DNA of 64,000 nucleotides, taken from the NCBI GenBank assembly GCA_023418915.1, contig JAEZYU010000061.1, positions 1 to 64,000 on the forward strand. Direction: 5' to 3'. The stretch is from Bacillota bacterium (lineage in GTDB: Bacteria; Bacillota; Clostridia; Acetivibrionales; DTU013). The translations under genes and the position numbers were made by a program. Below the pieces are notes generated by a model that saw only the letters and a list, made by a program, of their open reading frames with translations, had not been told where the DNA came from and ran no database searches. Positions within the stretch are counted from its first letter, which is position 1. The number at the start of each line of letters is the position of its first letter. This document shows, piece after piece, positions 25,004-34,924 of this stretch.

Positions 25004-25228
25004 TTACTCATTTCCTGTCTTTATTTCATTGCCATCGGGCAGAATGAAAGTCTGCTCAAACTTAACATTCATCACATCTGCTATGGCCTTAAGTTCTTCT
25101 AATGTAATAGTCTCACGCTTTAGCTTCTTCCCGAAGTTCTGTGGGGACTGGCCTAACCGCCTAGCCAATTCGGAAACGCTCATGTTCATTTGTTCACAAA
25201 GCTGTCGTATCATGTCCGAAGTTTTCAT
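25004..25228 (-). CDS. XRE-family regulator of the nuclease operon
   Basis: A 74-residue protein that is almost entirely one Cro/CI-type HTH (MSVSELARRLGQSPQNFGKK). ATG 25228 follows GGAGG at seven bases. It is first in the operon and only 15 bases upstream of the next gene. The palindrome at 25257-25286 lies exactly over the promoter, so autorepression is likely, as for restriction-system controllers. Confidence 0.8.
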   Translation of the reverse strand: MKTSDMIRQLCEQMNMSVSELARRLGQSPQNFGKKLKRETITLEELKAIADVMNVKFEQTFILPDGNEIKTGNE

Positions 25229-25256
25229 TATAATTCCTCCAAACCTCAATAGGAAC

Positions 25257-25286
25257 ATTGTAAACCATTTGGTTTCAATTTACAAT
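25257..25286 (-). promoter_or_regulatory. Promoter and nested operator of the nuclease operon
   Basis: -35 TTGTAA (25285-25280), 17-bp spacer, -10 TACAAT (25262-25257). Outer dyad ATTGTAAA/TTTACAAT (25257-25264 and 25279-25286) encloses an inner dyad AAACCATTTGGTTT (25262-25275). A dimeric XRE repressor would cover the whole promoter. Confidence 0.65.
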
Positions 25287-25317
25287 ATTTACACATTAAT
25301 TGTTTTATAAACAACGA

Positions 25318-25349
25318 AACCCGCAACTCTGACACAAGAGCTGCGGGTT
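25318..25349 (-). terminator. Terminator after recombinase fragment
   Basis: AACCCGCA (25318-25325) pairs with TGCGGGTT (25342-25349), with an added CTC/GAG pair inside. On the minus strand it is followed by a T-rich stretch. Confidence 0.5.
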
Positions 25350-25365
25350 ATTTAGCATTGCTTAG

Positions 25366-25950
25366 TTATTTGTCAATTTGGATTTCAATTCCGGACTTAA
25401 ATTCAACTATGATGTGGTCGTCGTAAACCGTTATCTTTTCCAGGAGAGTCCTCACATAATCTTCTTCATAATCAATCAGCTCACAAGGCAGGTCGTTAAG
25501 AAAACGCATCAACTCATCAATTCGCTTTTTCAGATCCTGTCGGGATGCCTGCTCATTTTGAAGGGACTGCTTCTCATCTCGCAGCCTTCTAATTTCCATA
25601 CCAAGCTCATCACCGGTATTCTTTGAATTAACGGTTGCCATTAGTTCTTGCTGCATTGACTTCATTTGTTCATCAATCGCTGCAATCTGATTTGAGGTGA
25701 CTTCCTCAAGGCTACTCTCGATATTCTCTCGCAAAAGTGGCAGGATTGCTTCCTTTTCACGGAACGCTTCGTTTATGGCCTTTATAACTACCTCATGGAG
25801 CAGTCCCTCGTGAACAGTTCTTGCCGGGCAATCAGGACCATCTTTTTCAACCCTACTGACGCAGCGCCAAACTGTGGATTTACACCCACGATTGTTCCAT
25901 TTAATTCTGCGGAAGATGTCGCCGCACTGTTTGAAACCGCGAATTTTCAC
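25366..25950 (-). pseudogene. Large serine recombinase, C-terminal fragment
   Basis: About 194 codons hold the zinc beta-ribbon (CGDIFRRIKW, then CKSTVWRCVSR and the cysteine of DCPART), a long coiled coil (EEVTSNQIAAIDEQMKSMQQ onward) and the C-terminal segment YVRTLLEKITVYDDHIIVEF of large serine integrases. The catalytic resolvase domain (about 150 residues) and most of the recombinase domain are absent, and no valid start precedes it. It marks the edge of an integrated element that can no longer move by itself. Confidence 0.7.
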
Positions 25951-26149
25951 GCGTTACCCCACGCCCGTTTCCGGGGCGAAAAGTGGTAGAGATTTAGATC
26001 CCCCTACCCCAGAAACTGCAGAAAATCTCAAAAGTTAAGTAATTCTTTAGTTTTCGTGAGATTTTTTGTATCTATTTAAAGCCGTTAATCGGCATCGTTT
26101 TCAAATTTGAGTATTAACCCTTTTCTAGAAAAGAGGTGAGTGTTTTATT

Positions 26150-26836
26150 TCATCTGTCAGTCAAACGAATAATTTGGCAATTAGCTGTTATTCTATCTAA
26201 CAGAGTCTGGCAAAGATGTTTGTCTTCCACTGCATCTAACCATGCAGATATTTCACGATTGGTAATAAAAATCATACTTCTTGTTTCATTAAGAAAAGTA
26301 ACTGCTCGATAAAAAGCCTGCAACTCTGACCTGGTTGGTTCTAGATAAAATACATCATCAATAATAATCAAGTCGCATTCCCGCATATAGGAGAAGGTTG
26401 CGCCTGCTTTTGGGTTTATATCTTTGTTCTCTAGAATAGATATAAAAACATCAATGGATGCATAGTAAGTTTTATGTCCATTGTCGATCGCTGTTTCTCC
26501 AAGATGAACTGCAAGACTAGTTTTGCCTGTCCCGCATTTACCAAGTAGAATAACGTTTTGTTCTTCATTGAGCCACATCAGATGGGATAATTGTTTTATC
26601 TGCCATTCCAAACCTTTGTTTAAATTCGATGCATCAAATACTTTGTTTGGAAGTTTGCTTGCCCTTCTTAGCTTGATCTGTTTTTGTCTGGCTCGTATCT
26701 CTAGTTCTTTTTGTAATATCATCTGAAGATAATCTAGGTTGGACAGTTTCTCATCATTCAAATCAATATATCTCCTGGCAATATTCCATAGATTTAGCTT
26801 CTTAGCCAACTCGCGGATTTCAGTTATATCAGCCAT
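26150..26836 (-). CDS. istB: IS21-family helper ATPase IstB
   Basis: 228 residues with a Walker A GKCGTGKTS at 99-107, a Walker B region DLIIIDDVFY and the sensor-like ITNREISAWLD. IstB is an AAA+ protein that loads the IstA transposase on target DNA. The start overlaps the istA stop by eight bases, the normal IS21 order. It looks intact. Confidence 0.88.
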   Translation of the reverse strand: MADITEIRELAKKLNLWNIARRYIDLNDEKLSNLDYLQMILQKELEIRARQKQIKLRRASKLPNKVFDASNLNKGLEWQIKQLSHLMWLNEEQNVILLGKCGTGKTSLAVHLGETAIDNGHKTYYASIDVFISILENKDINPKAGATFSYMRECDLIIIDDVFYLEPTRSELQAFYRAVTFLNETRSMIFITNREISAWLDAVEDKHLCQTLLDRITANCQIIRLTDR

Positions 26837-28299
26837 CGATTTCCCTCCTTATCTCCTTGCTACTTATCAGATGGTTGAAATACTGTTGATTTGGTAAGAA
26901 CTTCTTTGCTATCTGCTCACCATGCTTATACATTATGTAAGCCAAAAGTTCATAGGCATTGCAGCGTTCAGTCTCAATACAGTATCTTATCCCATCAAGC
27001 ATTTGCTCCATCGAATAAAACTTCGTCATGCGATTTAAGCGAATGCAATGGCTATTAAAATATTTTGATTGTTCCTGTTCCATCCGCTGTATAAATTCCT
27101 GAGCGATTTCATGCTCTGCAAAATATTGTTTTATAAGAGTATAAGAAACCCTGTTTCTGTTGTTTTTTTCCTCAGCTTTGAATATCTGTCCAGTATCTTC
27201 TGTTACTGGATACTTAGCTAATAATTCATTAGTATCAGTATCATAAAATAGAAGTATTTCACCATCATCCTCTATACGTATGCGCTGATGTGCATCCATC
27301 ACACCGGCATCAATCTGATGACGATTCCCTTTATAGCTGACCACTCCATTGGAATCAAAGGATGCTACAGTACTTGATACCTCTGAATATGGTTTAACAT
27401 GAAAAAGCTGTTTTTGTTCTTCAATAAACATTTCTCGTGGCACTTTTCTAGTCACAGTATGAACTCTCCCGTTGCCTTCTCTATCCAACCATGCAAGAGC
27501 TGCACTGTTAAGACTGTCAATTCCGGTATATACCCTCCCTTCCAGAAAACTTTGCTTGACATATCCAATGACCTCTTCTACCTTGCCCTTACTCTGAGGG
27601 TCTCTTGGCCTGCATAATGAAACACTGTAGCCGATACGCTTTACATATTCTTCAAAAGCCGATACAAATATAATATTACCTAGATTTTCACTAACTACAT
27701 AGACCCGATCAAGATCATATAGAATTGTCTGTGGTCTTCCCCCAAAATACTGGAAAGCATAATTGTGAGCTTTTATGGCTGTTTTGGTTGTGAAGGGATC
27801 CGGTGAAAAGTAAACAAATTTCATTCTGCTAAAACTCAGAACCATGCAAAAGAAATATACCCTTACAATTCTTCCATACATATCTTTAAGTTTATATTGA
27901 CCAAAATCAGCCTGAGCTTCATATCCTGGTGGCGAGACTTCACGTGGTGAGATTTTCCGCTTACTGGTATGCTGATACCCGTGCTGTTCCCTTAAAGCTT
28001 TCATGTAGCGATAGAAAGTAGCTCGTTTAACTTGTAAATCAGGAAAAGCTTCCATTAATTTGAGATAGATATTCGTATCCCGGATTTGCGGGCATATTTT
28101 CAATTGCTCTAATATGTACTGTCGATAATTATCCATATGATACTTTTCCTGCTCAGCTTCCCTGGCATAATCCTCTTTGCTCATATTCCAGTATTTACTG
28201 ACAGAAGTATAGGTGATCCCAGCGCTTTAGCAGTCTTGGTCTGGGAAAGTCCAAGTTCTTTGTACTCTTGGTTTTTTGGTATTGCTCGATACCGATCAT
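26829..28299 (-). pseudogene. istA: IS21-family transposase IstA with two 5' frameshifts
   Basis: The 451 codons from 28184 encode the DDE domain (AQADFGQY, ILYDLDRV and KGKVEEVIGYVK supply the three acids) and the C-terminal domain. The true start is ATG 28299, behind AAGGAGG, giving MIGIEQYQK. The HTH (YKELGLSQTKTAKALG, then ITYTSVSKYWNMS) is read in three frames because one base is missing near 28272-28277 and one near 28218-28220, both homopolymers. Either the gene is freshly inactivated or the assembly has errors. IS ends were not resolved. Confidence 0.75.
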
Positions 28300-28404
28300 G
28301 TGTTTTCCTCCTTTAGTTTGTTATTAAAGCTAGAATACATGTACCAACGCAAGCATAGGCATCACCTCCTTGACATAATTTATAAACATTATTTGCATAC
28401 AACT

Positions 28405-28431
28405 AAAAAACACCCATTAGGGTGTTTTTTT
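28405..28431. terminator. Bidirectional rho-independent terminator
   Basis: AAAAAACACCC-ATTA-GGGTGTTTTTTT, a short GC stem with A and T runs. It ends the transcript of the 361-residue gene on the minus strand and insulates it from the IS21 element. Confidence 0.75.
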
Positions 28432-28453
28432 ACATTAGGTCATAATACTGATT

Positions 28454-29539
28454 TTAATCCTGCAAATTTGTTATCCAACGTGTAAAAGGCTCTCTATGTC
28501 GCTCATACCACTGGCTCGTAGCCAAAAACTTCATTCCGTTAAATTCAAAAATCTCTTTCCAATAGCGGCCATACATTCCATCCTTAATTTGAACAGAAAT
28601 ATCTTTATCATCTTCAACTTTTCTAAGAAGTGGATAATCTATGTTCAGTACTTCTTTTGACCATTGCTTTGACAACATTGAGTTTAATTCTTTATCAGTA
28701 AATCGGTATTGCCTATTTGAAAGTTGCCTCAGTGTTTGTCGGACTAATTTCCCAATTTTGTCCTCATTATTGTAATCATATTGCATAGTATCAAATTCAT
28801 CTTTCACCTTCTCATTTTTATGTAATGGAGTATAATCTGCTCTTAGATAAACATAATAATTAGTCAATTTTATATTAAACTTCTTGAGCAGCTTCCTTAT
28901 AAGATTTCTTATGCTGTTTGCACTCAAATTAGTCCAGACATAAATATCAATGTTTTTCATTTTGGCATTTTTTCTATCAACATGCTTTTTGCTGAAATAA
29001 GAAATCTTTCTTCCTCTCATGGCAGGGTCATTAATAAACTCTGAAAACTTAGCAGCATCTATCTCTGCTAGCAAATCACATGTTTGCAGCAACACATCTT
29101 TCCAGTCTTTTGCTGGATGTCGATTATTATTAAATAAAAATGCAACAACCTTTTTATGGGTGAAATCTTCATAAAGGGTATGAGGTATAGAAGAATCAAC
29201 TGCATAATCCGAATAATTTGGTATGGTTCTCTGCTCTTCTATTTCATCTGGTTCTTCTTCAGGCTCTTCTTCATCAATTTCAGCATCTATGCTTATCAAA
29301 GCTGAATATTCATTAATTTCTTCTTGGATCTCTGCCACCGATTTAGAAAACTCCCACAATTCCATTCCTTTGTCAAAATCTTTATTCTTATGGAATTCTG
29401 CTATAGTCGTGTTTGTGCTACTCAGCAGTCCATCCAATGCAAGGCTTAGTAAATCCAATGCATCAGAGATTTCAGTCGCATCCTCTGGAAAATACAGCTT
29501 AATAAAGTCAATCAATTTGTTGGCATCAATCTGAGCCAT
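28454..29539 (-). CDS. Unknown protein attached to the type I R-M operon
   Basis: 361 residues: helical N-terminal 80, a strongly acidic stretch (IDEEEPEEEPDEIEEQ, about 86-103), then a conserved-looking domain VVAFLFNNNRHPAKDWKDVL with GRKISYFSKKHV and IYVWTNLSANSIRNLIRKLL, and a C-terminal lysine-rich region. The central block resembles a domain found in hypothetical proteins beside restriction genes, but I know no established function. It follows the HNH gene by 59 bases on the same strand and ends at a strong terminator, so it is probably the last gene of the restriction operon. Confidence 0.6.
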   Translation of the reverse strand: MAQIDANKLIDFIKLYFPEDATEISDALDLLSLALDGLLSSTNTTIAEFHKNKDFDKGMELWEFSKSVAEIQEEINEYSALISIDAEIDEEEPEEEPDEIEEQRTIPNYSDYAVDSSIPHTLYEDFTHKKVVAFLFNNNRHPAKDWKDVLLQTCDLLAEIDAAKFSEFINDPAMRGRKISYFSKKHVDRKNAKMKNIDIYVWTNLSANSIRNLIRKLLKKFNIKLTNYYVYLRADYTPLHKNEKVKDEFDTMQYDYNNEDKIGKLVRQTLRQLSNRQYRFTDKELNSMLSKQWSKEVLNIDYPLLRKVEDDKDISVQIKDGMYGRYWKEIFEFNGMKFLATSQWYERHREPFTRWITNLQD

Positions 29540-29598
29540 TTTACACCATCCCCCTTTTCAATAAATGAATAATGCTTACACCTTCTTTGTTCTATAAC

Positions 29599-30525
29599 TT
29601 ATCCCAAATATATATTCTCATTATGCCATTCTAAATAGTGTGGACCTGGAAGTTGTTCTTTTTTCCCCGGCAAAATTATCAACTTACTTCCATGGTGTGC
29701 ATAGTACTCTTTTCCATTTCCAAAGTCTTCCTTGATGCGGCGGCTTACCTCAACATTGAATTCTTTATCAATTGTTATGTACCCCCGATCAAACAAGGTA
29801 TGAAAATCTCTTCTAAGCAGTAGACCATTATTAATTTCATGAGGTCCATCAAGACTAAATGGTTTAATATGGGCTGCCTCTAATACGGGTAATGTCTTTT
29901 CACCAGTTATTGCACATCTTCTATGGTAAGCATCAGTAATAAGGATCTTGAAAGCACCCTGCCCTATTCTTGGTTTTATCTTCTGTTCTTTACCATATCG
30001 GCTATTTACGGAGTCTTCTCTCAGCAGATTTTTATTGAATCTCTGGCTATATAACACTTCCTGTATTTGTTGATATAACAGCTTTCCATAATGTTCAGAA
30101 GTATCGTACATCTTACCTTGTACGATATTTTTGCTCCAATTGTCCGGAACAGTGATCCAGTCATCTTCTTCTAAATAAAAAGGCATCGATAATATAATAC
30201 AGCCAATCTGAGGATCCGGATCAGATATACGATTTGTCTTTCTATATTTATATATCCTGTTATTCAACTCAAATAGGCTTCTGGCTCCATTAGCTAACCC
30301 AAAAGCTTCCCATGCTAATGAAGATGGTAATATTGAAAACTTCAGAAAAAATCCACCGCCTACAATATAATCTTGTGGACTATGTAATTTAAATAAAAAC
30401 AAATCCCCTTCATCAAGAGCTTTGAAATTTGTTTTTCCTCCAGGTTTCCAAAAGTTTACTTCGTCACAGTTTGCCTGCTTTAAAGTTCTAAACCAGTCAT
30501 AGTCCGTGATCCCAACATACATCTT
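29599..30525 (-). CDS. HNH endonuclease, probable modification-dependent type
   Basis: About 308 residues. The N-terminal part (MYVGITDYDWFRTLKQ and ALDEGDLFLFKLHSPQDYIV) resembles PUA/EVE-like readers of modified bases. The C-terminal HNH domain has CAITGEKTLPVLEAAHIKPF, INNGLLLRRDFHTLFDRGYI with the catalytic His in AAHI and zinc/metal residues following. Such fusions are type IV-like restriction enzymes. It lies 54 bases after hsdR in the same direction. ATG 30525 is used; a TTG at 30558 is weaker. Confidence 0.75.
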   Translation of the reverse strand, partial: KMYVGITDYDWFRTLKQANCDEVNFWKPGGKTNFKALDEGDLFLFKLHSPQDYIVGGGFFLKFSILPSSLAWEAFGLANGARSLFELNNRIYKYRKTNRISDPDPQIGCIILSMPFYLEEDDWITVPDNWSKNIVQGKMYDTSEHYGKLLYQQIQEVLYSQRFNKNLLREDSVNSRYGKEQKIKPRIGQGAFKILITDAYHRRCAITGEKTLPVLEAAHIKPFSLDGPHEINNGLLLRRDFHTLFDRGYITIDKEFNVEVSRRIKEDFGNGKEYYAHHGSKLIILPGKKEQLPGPHYLEWHNENIYLG

Positions 30526-30579
30526 CAATATCTTCACCAGCTTTCCTTTATACACCAATAACGCTCGTCGTTAATGTTT

Positions 30580-33500
30580 CTACGCCGCAGGATAAGTGGT
30601 ATATACAAACTCATAAATCTTTCGGCGATATTCATTTAATAGTCTATCATCGTAACTATCAGGTAGTTCACTCCATAGGGTATCTCTGATAAGTATATCG
30701 ACAGCTGCCTGAGTCTCTTCCTTTTCTGTCCAATGATCCAATTCACTGATTTTATCCTTGATTCGTTCCAATAATACCTTAGCAAGCTTTTTAATCTTTT
30801 TAATCTCTGACGGAGTAAGTGAATCCTTTAAAAGCAAATCGTACATAGCCAATTCTTCGTCATTGTTAAATCCTTCCCGTACGTATCTTTTCTCCTCATC
30901 ATCCAGATCATTTACGAAATTAGTTAAGTCAATAAATGTTTTCTCTATGGCAGCTTTGTCCTGTTCAGCATTGTATTCCTCAATAATTTTCTGATATCGT
31001 TCATAATAGTTAATACGTGATGGGTTGCGCTTCATCATATTATCCAGCCTGTCATTGATAAGCTCCTGTAAATCTTTCATAAGAAGATTCTTATTCTTAA
31101 CACGTGCAAATTCCTGCTGCAAGCGTTCAAAGTCAATATGGCTAATATCAAAGCGGCGACTTTCAACTAAGTATCCACTACCATCTTCGTTTACATGCTC
31201 TGGTAGCTTAACAACATTGATATATTCACTAACTATATTGTGCAGCTGAATCATTAAATCTGTATTATCCGAATGCTTCCTTTTTTCCTGCATCTGGTCA
31301 TAAACTGCACTGATAGCATTTTTATAAGCTCGGTACTGATCTGTGACTTCTTGTTTTTCGACATACTTAAACAGTTTGAATAATTCCCTAGCCATAACTT
31401 CAAAACGTTTCTTTACTTCCTCTGAGACGCACATGGCATTGGCCCCCTCTTGAACCAAGGCCAACTTGTCAAAGTCAACTGCCTGAACGAGATCTGACAA
31501 GCTAAAACCATGCTGTTTCATGTATTCGATGATATCATTGGTTAATGCAATGATACGAGCAATCAATTCTGCTTTATCAGGAGCAGGATCAGATCCATCA
31601 GTACCGCCTTTAGTTTTTGTATAATCAGCCAAAGCCTTCCTCAGTGCTTTAACAACACCAACATAATCAACAATTAGGCCATTGCTTTTTCCCTCATAAA
31701 CACGATTCGCTCGTGCTATGGTTTGCATTAAGGTATGTGCCTTTAATGGCTTATCCAAATAGATTGTAGAAAGGCATTTCACATCAAACCCTGTCAACCA
31801 CATAGCGCAAACAAATACGATCCGAAATGGATTATCAGGATCCTTAAATTCCTTGTCCATTTCTCGTTTTTCCATTTTGCTGCGATGGGGTTTAATATCC
31901 AGTCCCCATTTTTCAAAAGTAGCTACTTCATTTTGTTCCTGACTGATAATAACCGCCATTTCTGTGTTTTTCATCCACTCTAGCCTACGGCTGATTTCCA
32001 TGTATTCCTGCTGTGTGGCTCCAGACAGCGAAGATTCAATTTCTTTTATTTTTAGCTCCCAGTATTTCTGAGCTAAATTAAACATTCGAACAGCAGTTAC
32101 TTTATTGATACAAACAAACATGGCTTTACCCGTTGTCCACAACTCAGAGTAATGCTCTACAAAATCCTTTGCAATGGTATCCAAACGTTTTTCACTGGTA
32201 AGGACATGTATGTCCTTAGCTAGTTCCTGTTCTAGTTTAGCCTGCTGATTAACATCCAGATCAGCCTGTTCTATTGCATCTAGTAGTTCATCATTAATTT
32301 CAGGATTGTCTATTTCCAGTAGATCGGCTCTATTCTCATAATAAAGAGGAACCGTCGCTCCATCATCTACAGCACGCTTGAAATCATAAATGGAAACATA
32401 GCCGCCAAATGTTCTTTCGGTAATATTGTCATAAGCGAACAGCGGTGTACCTGTAAATCCAATACGGGAAGCTGTAGGAAGCAATGTACACATATTATCA
32501 GCAAATATACCATTCTGTGTACGATGGGCTTCATCTGATAAGACAATGATGTCATGGTTGGGAATAATTGGTGGTTCATCTGGTTTATTAAACTTATGTA
32601 TCAATGTAAAGATAAAGCTTGGATTTCCTTTTAATTTCTGAATTAAATCTTCACCACTAGTAGCAATAAACTGTTTTGCTTTAGTGGTACCAAGTAAGCC
32701 ACAAGCTTCAAAGGTATCACTAATTTGCTTATTCAACTCTTCTCGATCTGTCAGAATAACAAAGGTTGGGGAGCCTGCAAATTTTCGACGGATTTTTTGT
32801 GCAAGAAATACCATGGAATAACTTTTTCCACTACCCTGAGTATGCCAGAAAACACCCAGCTTACCATTGTTCAGTTTTCGATTCTTATAAGATTCAACAG
32901 CTTCGTTAACACCAAGGAACTGATGGTTTCTTGCCATGATTTTTGCCGTTGTACCACCAGAAGTATCAAAAAGTATAAAGTTTTCAAATAAATCCATAAA
33001 GTTTTTCTTATTACAAATACCTCTCAGCATGGTTGCCAGCTCCACAGAGCCGCTATCATCTTCATGTAGACGTTTCCAATCATTAAAAAATTCGTATTTA
33101 CTACCCAAAGTACCTACTTTGGATTCCAAGCCATTGGACAACATAACAAAGGCATTGAAATGAAATAGCTGGGGAATGGTATCTAAATAGTCAGTGTAAT
33201 TGCAGGTGTAGGCATCCTGTACATCTACATTTTGCTTTTTCAACTCTATAAAAAGCAGTGGAATGCCATTCACAAAGCCAACAATATCGGTTCTGCGACG
33301 ATATAAATCACCGTGAATCTTCATCTCCTTTACAGCAAGAAAATGGTTCTTTTCAGGATCAGAGAAATTAAACACCCGGACCAACCTATCCTCCTGATCG
33401 CCGTTAGCTTTCTTAACTTTTATAGGAATGCCATCTCGAAGCATCCCATATTTTTCGCGATTAATCTGCATTAAGCTACTAGAGGATGTATAAGCAAGAA

Positions 33501-33735
33501 GTGTTTTAATAGCAGAATCACAATATTCTTCAGTTAGCCAGTCGTTATTTTCAAACAGTGCCTTACGAAGGTACCGGGTAAGAACAATTTCTTTATAGCT
33601 TTTACGCCCAAAGGTACCATCCTCACCAAGGACTTCCTTATTATAGGCAAACTGAACATCCCACCCCAATTCATCTTGAAGTAGGTTTCCTGCACTATTT
33701 TGCACCAATATGTTTTCAGAATACTCCCAACTCAT
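30580..33735 (-). CDS. hsdR: Type I restriction enzyme R subunit
   Basis: 1051 residues, a normal length. The PD-(D/E)XK nuclease domain is at 120-190 with Asp150 and IELKK (Glu164, Lys166). The translocase motor follows: Walker A TQGSGKS at 299-305, DEAHRTQ at 401-407 and RIGFTGTPLF, with a second RecA-like domain containing MQTIARANRV. HsdR pulls DNA past the complex bound at an unmodified site and cuts at collision. It starts 13 bases after hsdS. Intact. Confidence 0.95.
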   Translation of the reverse strand: MSWEYSENILVQNSAGNLLQDELGWDVQFAYNKEVLGEDGTFGRKSYKEIVLTRYLRKALFENNDWLTEEYCDSAIKTLLAYTSSSSLMQINREKYGMLRDGIPIKVKKANGDQEDRLVRVFNFSDPEKNHFLAVKEMKIHGDLYRRRTDIVGFVNGIPLLFIELKKQNVDVQDAYTCNYTDYLDTIPQLFHFNAFVMLSNGLESKVGTLGSKYEFFNDWKRLHEDDSGSVELATMLRGICNKKNFMDLFENFILFDTSGGTTAKIMARNHQFLGVNEAVESYKNRKLNNGKLGVFWHTQGSGKSYSMVFLAQKIRRKFAGSPTFVILTDREELNKQISDTFEACGLLGTTKAKQFIATSGEDLIQKLKGNPSFIFTLIHKFNKPDEPPIIPNHDIIVLSDEAHRTQNGIFADNMCTLLPTASRIGFTGTPLFAYDNITERTFGGYVSIYDFKRAVDDGATVPLYYENRADLLEIDNPEINDELLDAIEQADLDVNQQAKLEQELAKDIHVLTSEKRLDTIAKDFVEHYSELWTTGKAMFVCINKVTAVRMFNLAQKYWELKIKEIESSLSGATQQEYMEISRRLEWMKNTEMAVIISQEQNEVATFEKWGLDIKPHRSKMEKREMDKEFKDPDNPFRIVFVCAMWLTGFDVKCLSTIYLDKPLKAHTLMQTIARANRVYEGKSNGLIVDYVGVVKALRKALADYTKTKGGTDGSDPAPDKAELIARIIALTNDIIEYMKQHGFSLSDLVQAVDFDKLALVQEGANAMCVSEEVKKRFEVMARELFKLFKYVEKQEVTDQYRAYKNAISAVYDQMQEKRKHSDNTDLMIQLHNIVSEYINVVKLPEHVNEDGSGYLVESRRFDISHIDFERLQQEFARVKNKNLLMKDLQELINDRLDNMMKRNPSRINYYERYQKIIEEYNAEQDKAAIEKTFIDLTNFVNDLDDEEKRYVREGFNNDEELAMYDLLLKDSLTPSEIKKIKKLAKVLLERIKDKISELDHWTEKEETQAAVDILIRDTLWSELPDSYDDRLLNEYRRKIYEFVYTTYPAA

Positions 33736-33748
33736 ATGTACCCCTCCT

Positions 33749-34924
33749 TTACACCTCTATTTCACCGTTCATCAGTTTAGGAAGTAGAAAATCACGTGAT
33801 TTTTGTAATAAAAATATTTTATCTCTTAGAATCTGAATGACCTTAAAGTATATCTCGACAATACTTTCAAACTCTTCTGATATATTCTTAGTAGGAACTA
33901 TAATTTTGCTTGCCTTTAGGTATTTAAAATGCCTAGCATAGTGATAGTTTGACAAATCAATGTTCAATAAACTGCAATATAGTAGATGCTGTGGCATTTC
34001 TTCGACCCCTGATACAATAAGCTGAGTACCATCTGCTCCTTTAGCGAATGGAAAATTTATTAATTTCAATATCCTAGTATGATCGCCAAAAACAATTACT
34101 GGAACTCCTAAATCAACAATAGTTTCTCTGTCATCTGTATACCCTGCGATAAACTCTCTACTTTGGTCAATTATTGGGATTTCTCCACTGTTGTTATATT
34201 CTGATTTCTTTACTTGCTTAGTACGTGGTGTCTTCGAGATTAAAGAGCCAACTTCTTTATACTCCCACCCCTCCGGCACACCATCAACTATCTTACTGTT
34301 TTTATATCCAGGGAATCGAAGATTTACAAACCATTCTTTATACAACCTCATGGCAGCTTCTTCTAGTAACTTAATCTGCTTTTGATTATTTTCTATTAAA
34401 TCATCATAGGCTGAGAGAATGTCTGAAATGCGGCGTTGAATTTCAATTGGTGGTAAAGGAATCTCCAATTCTTTAACATCAGTAGGGCTGATATTGGCTT
34501 GATTTGCAGCACCACCAGCTTTACTTGCTAATGAAATCTTTACTTGGTCCTGGGATAAATAATAATACACGTATTCTAAGTCACAAACATCTTTATCCTT
34601 AACAACAATTTTACCCACTCTTTGATTTAGCATAGATCTTATATAATATTTAACTCTCGCTACGCGACCAACTACAGATGCCATTTGATTTATATGTGAA
34701 CCTGTTAATGCTATTAAAACATCTCCATAACTTAATTCGAATTTTGGTAAGGAATCAGCTATTTCAATTGGTATATATGATAAATCAACCAAGGAAACTT
34801 CTGGAGGAGTAACATTTTTTATTTTTATAACTGGTATACCTGTTGACTTAAAATCCTTTGATTTAAAAGCATATCCAGAAATTATATCTATAAATTGCCC
34901 TAAAGGTTGCACTCTGTATCTCAT
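33749..34924 (-). CDS. hsdS: Type I restriction specificity subunit
   Basis: 391 residues with two target-recognition domains, each followed by a conserved helical spacer: PLPPIEIQRRISDILSAYDD then LLEEAAMRLYKEWFVNLRFP after the first, and RDKIFLLQKSRDFLLPKLMN at the end. The domains decide the bipartite recognition sequence, which cannot be read from the sequence. The start overlaps hsdM by four bases (ATGA). Confidence 0.93.
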   Translation of the reverse strand: MRYRVQPLGQFIDIISGYAFKSKDFKSTGIPVIKIKNVTPPEVSLVDLSYIPIEIADSLPKFELSYGDVLIALTGSHINQMASVVGRVARVKYYIRSMLNQRVGKIVVKDKDVCDLEYVYYYLSQDQVKISLASKAGGAANQANISPTDVKELEIPLPPIEIQRRISDILSAYDDLIENNQKQIKLLEEAAMRLYKEWFVNLRFPGYKNSKIVDGVPEGWEYKEVGSLISKTPRTKQVKKSEYNNSGEIPIIDQSREFIAGYTDDRETIVDLGVPVIVFGDHTRILKLINFPFAKGADGTQLIVSGVEEMPQHLLYCSLLNIDLSNYHYARHFKYLKASKIIVPTKNISEEFESIVEIYFKVIQILRDKIFLLQKSRDFLLPKLMNGEIEV

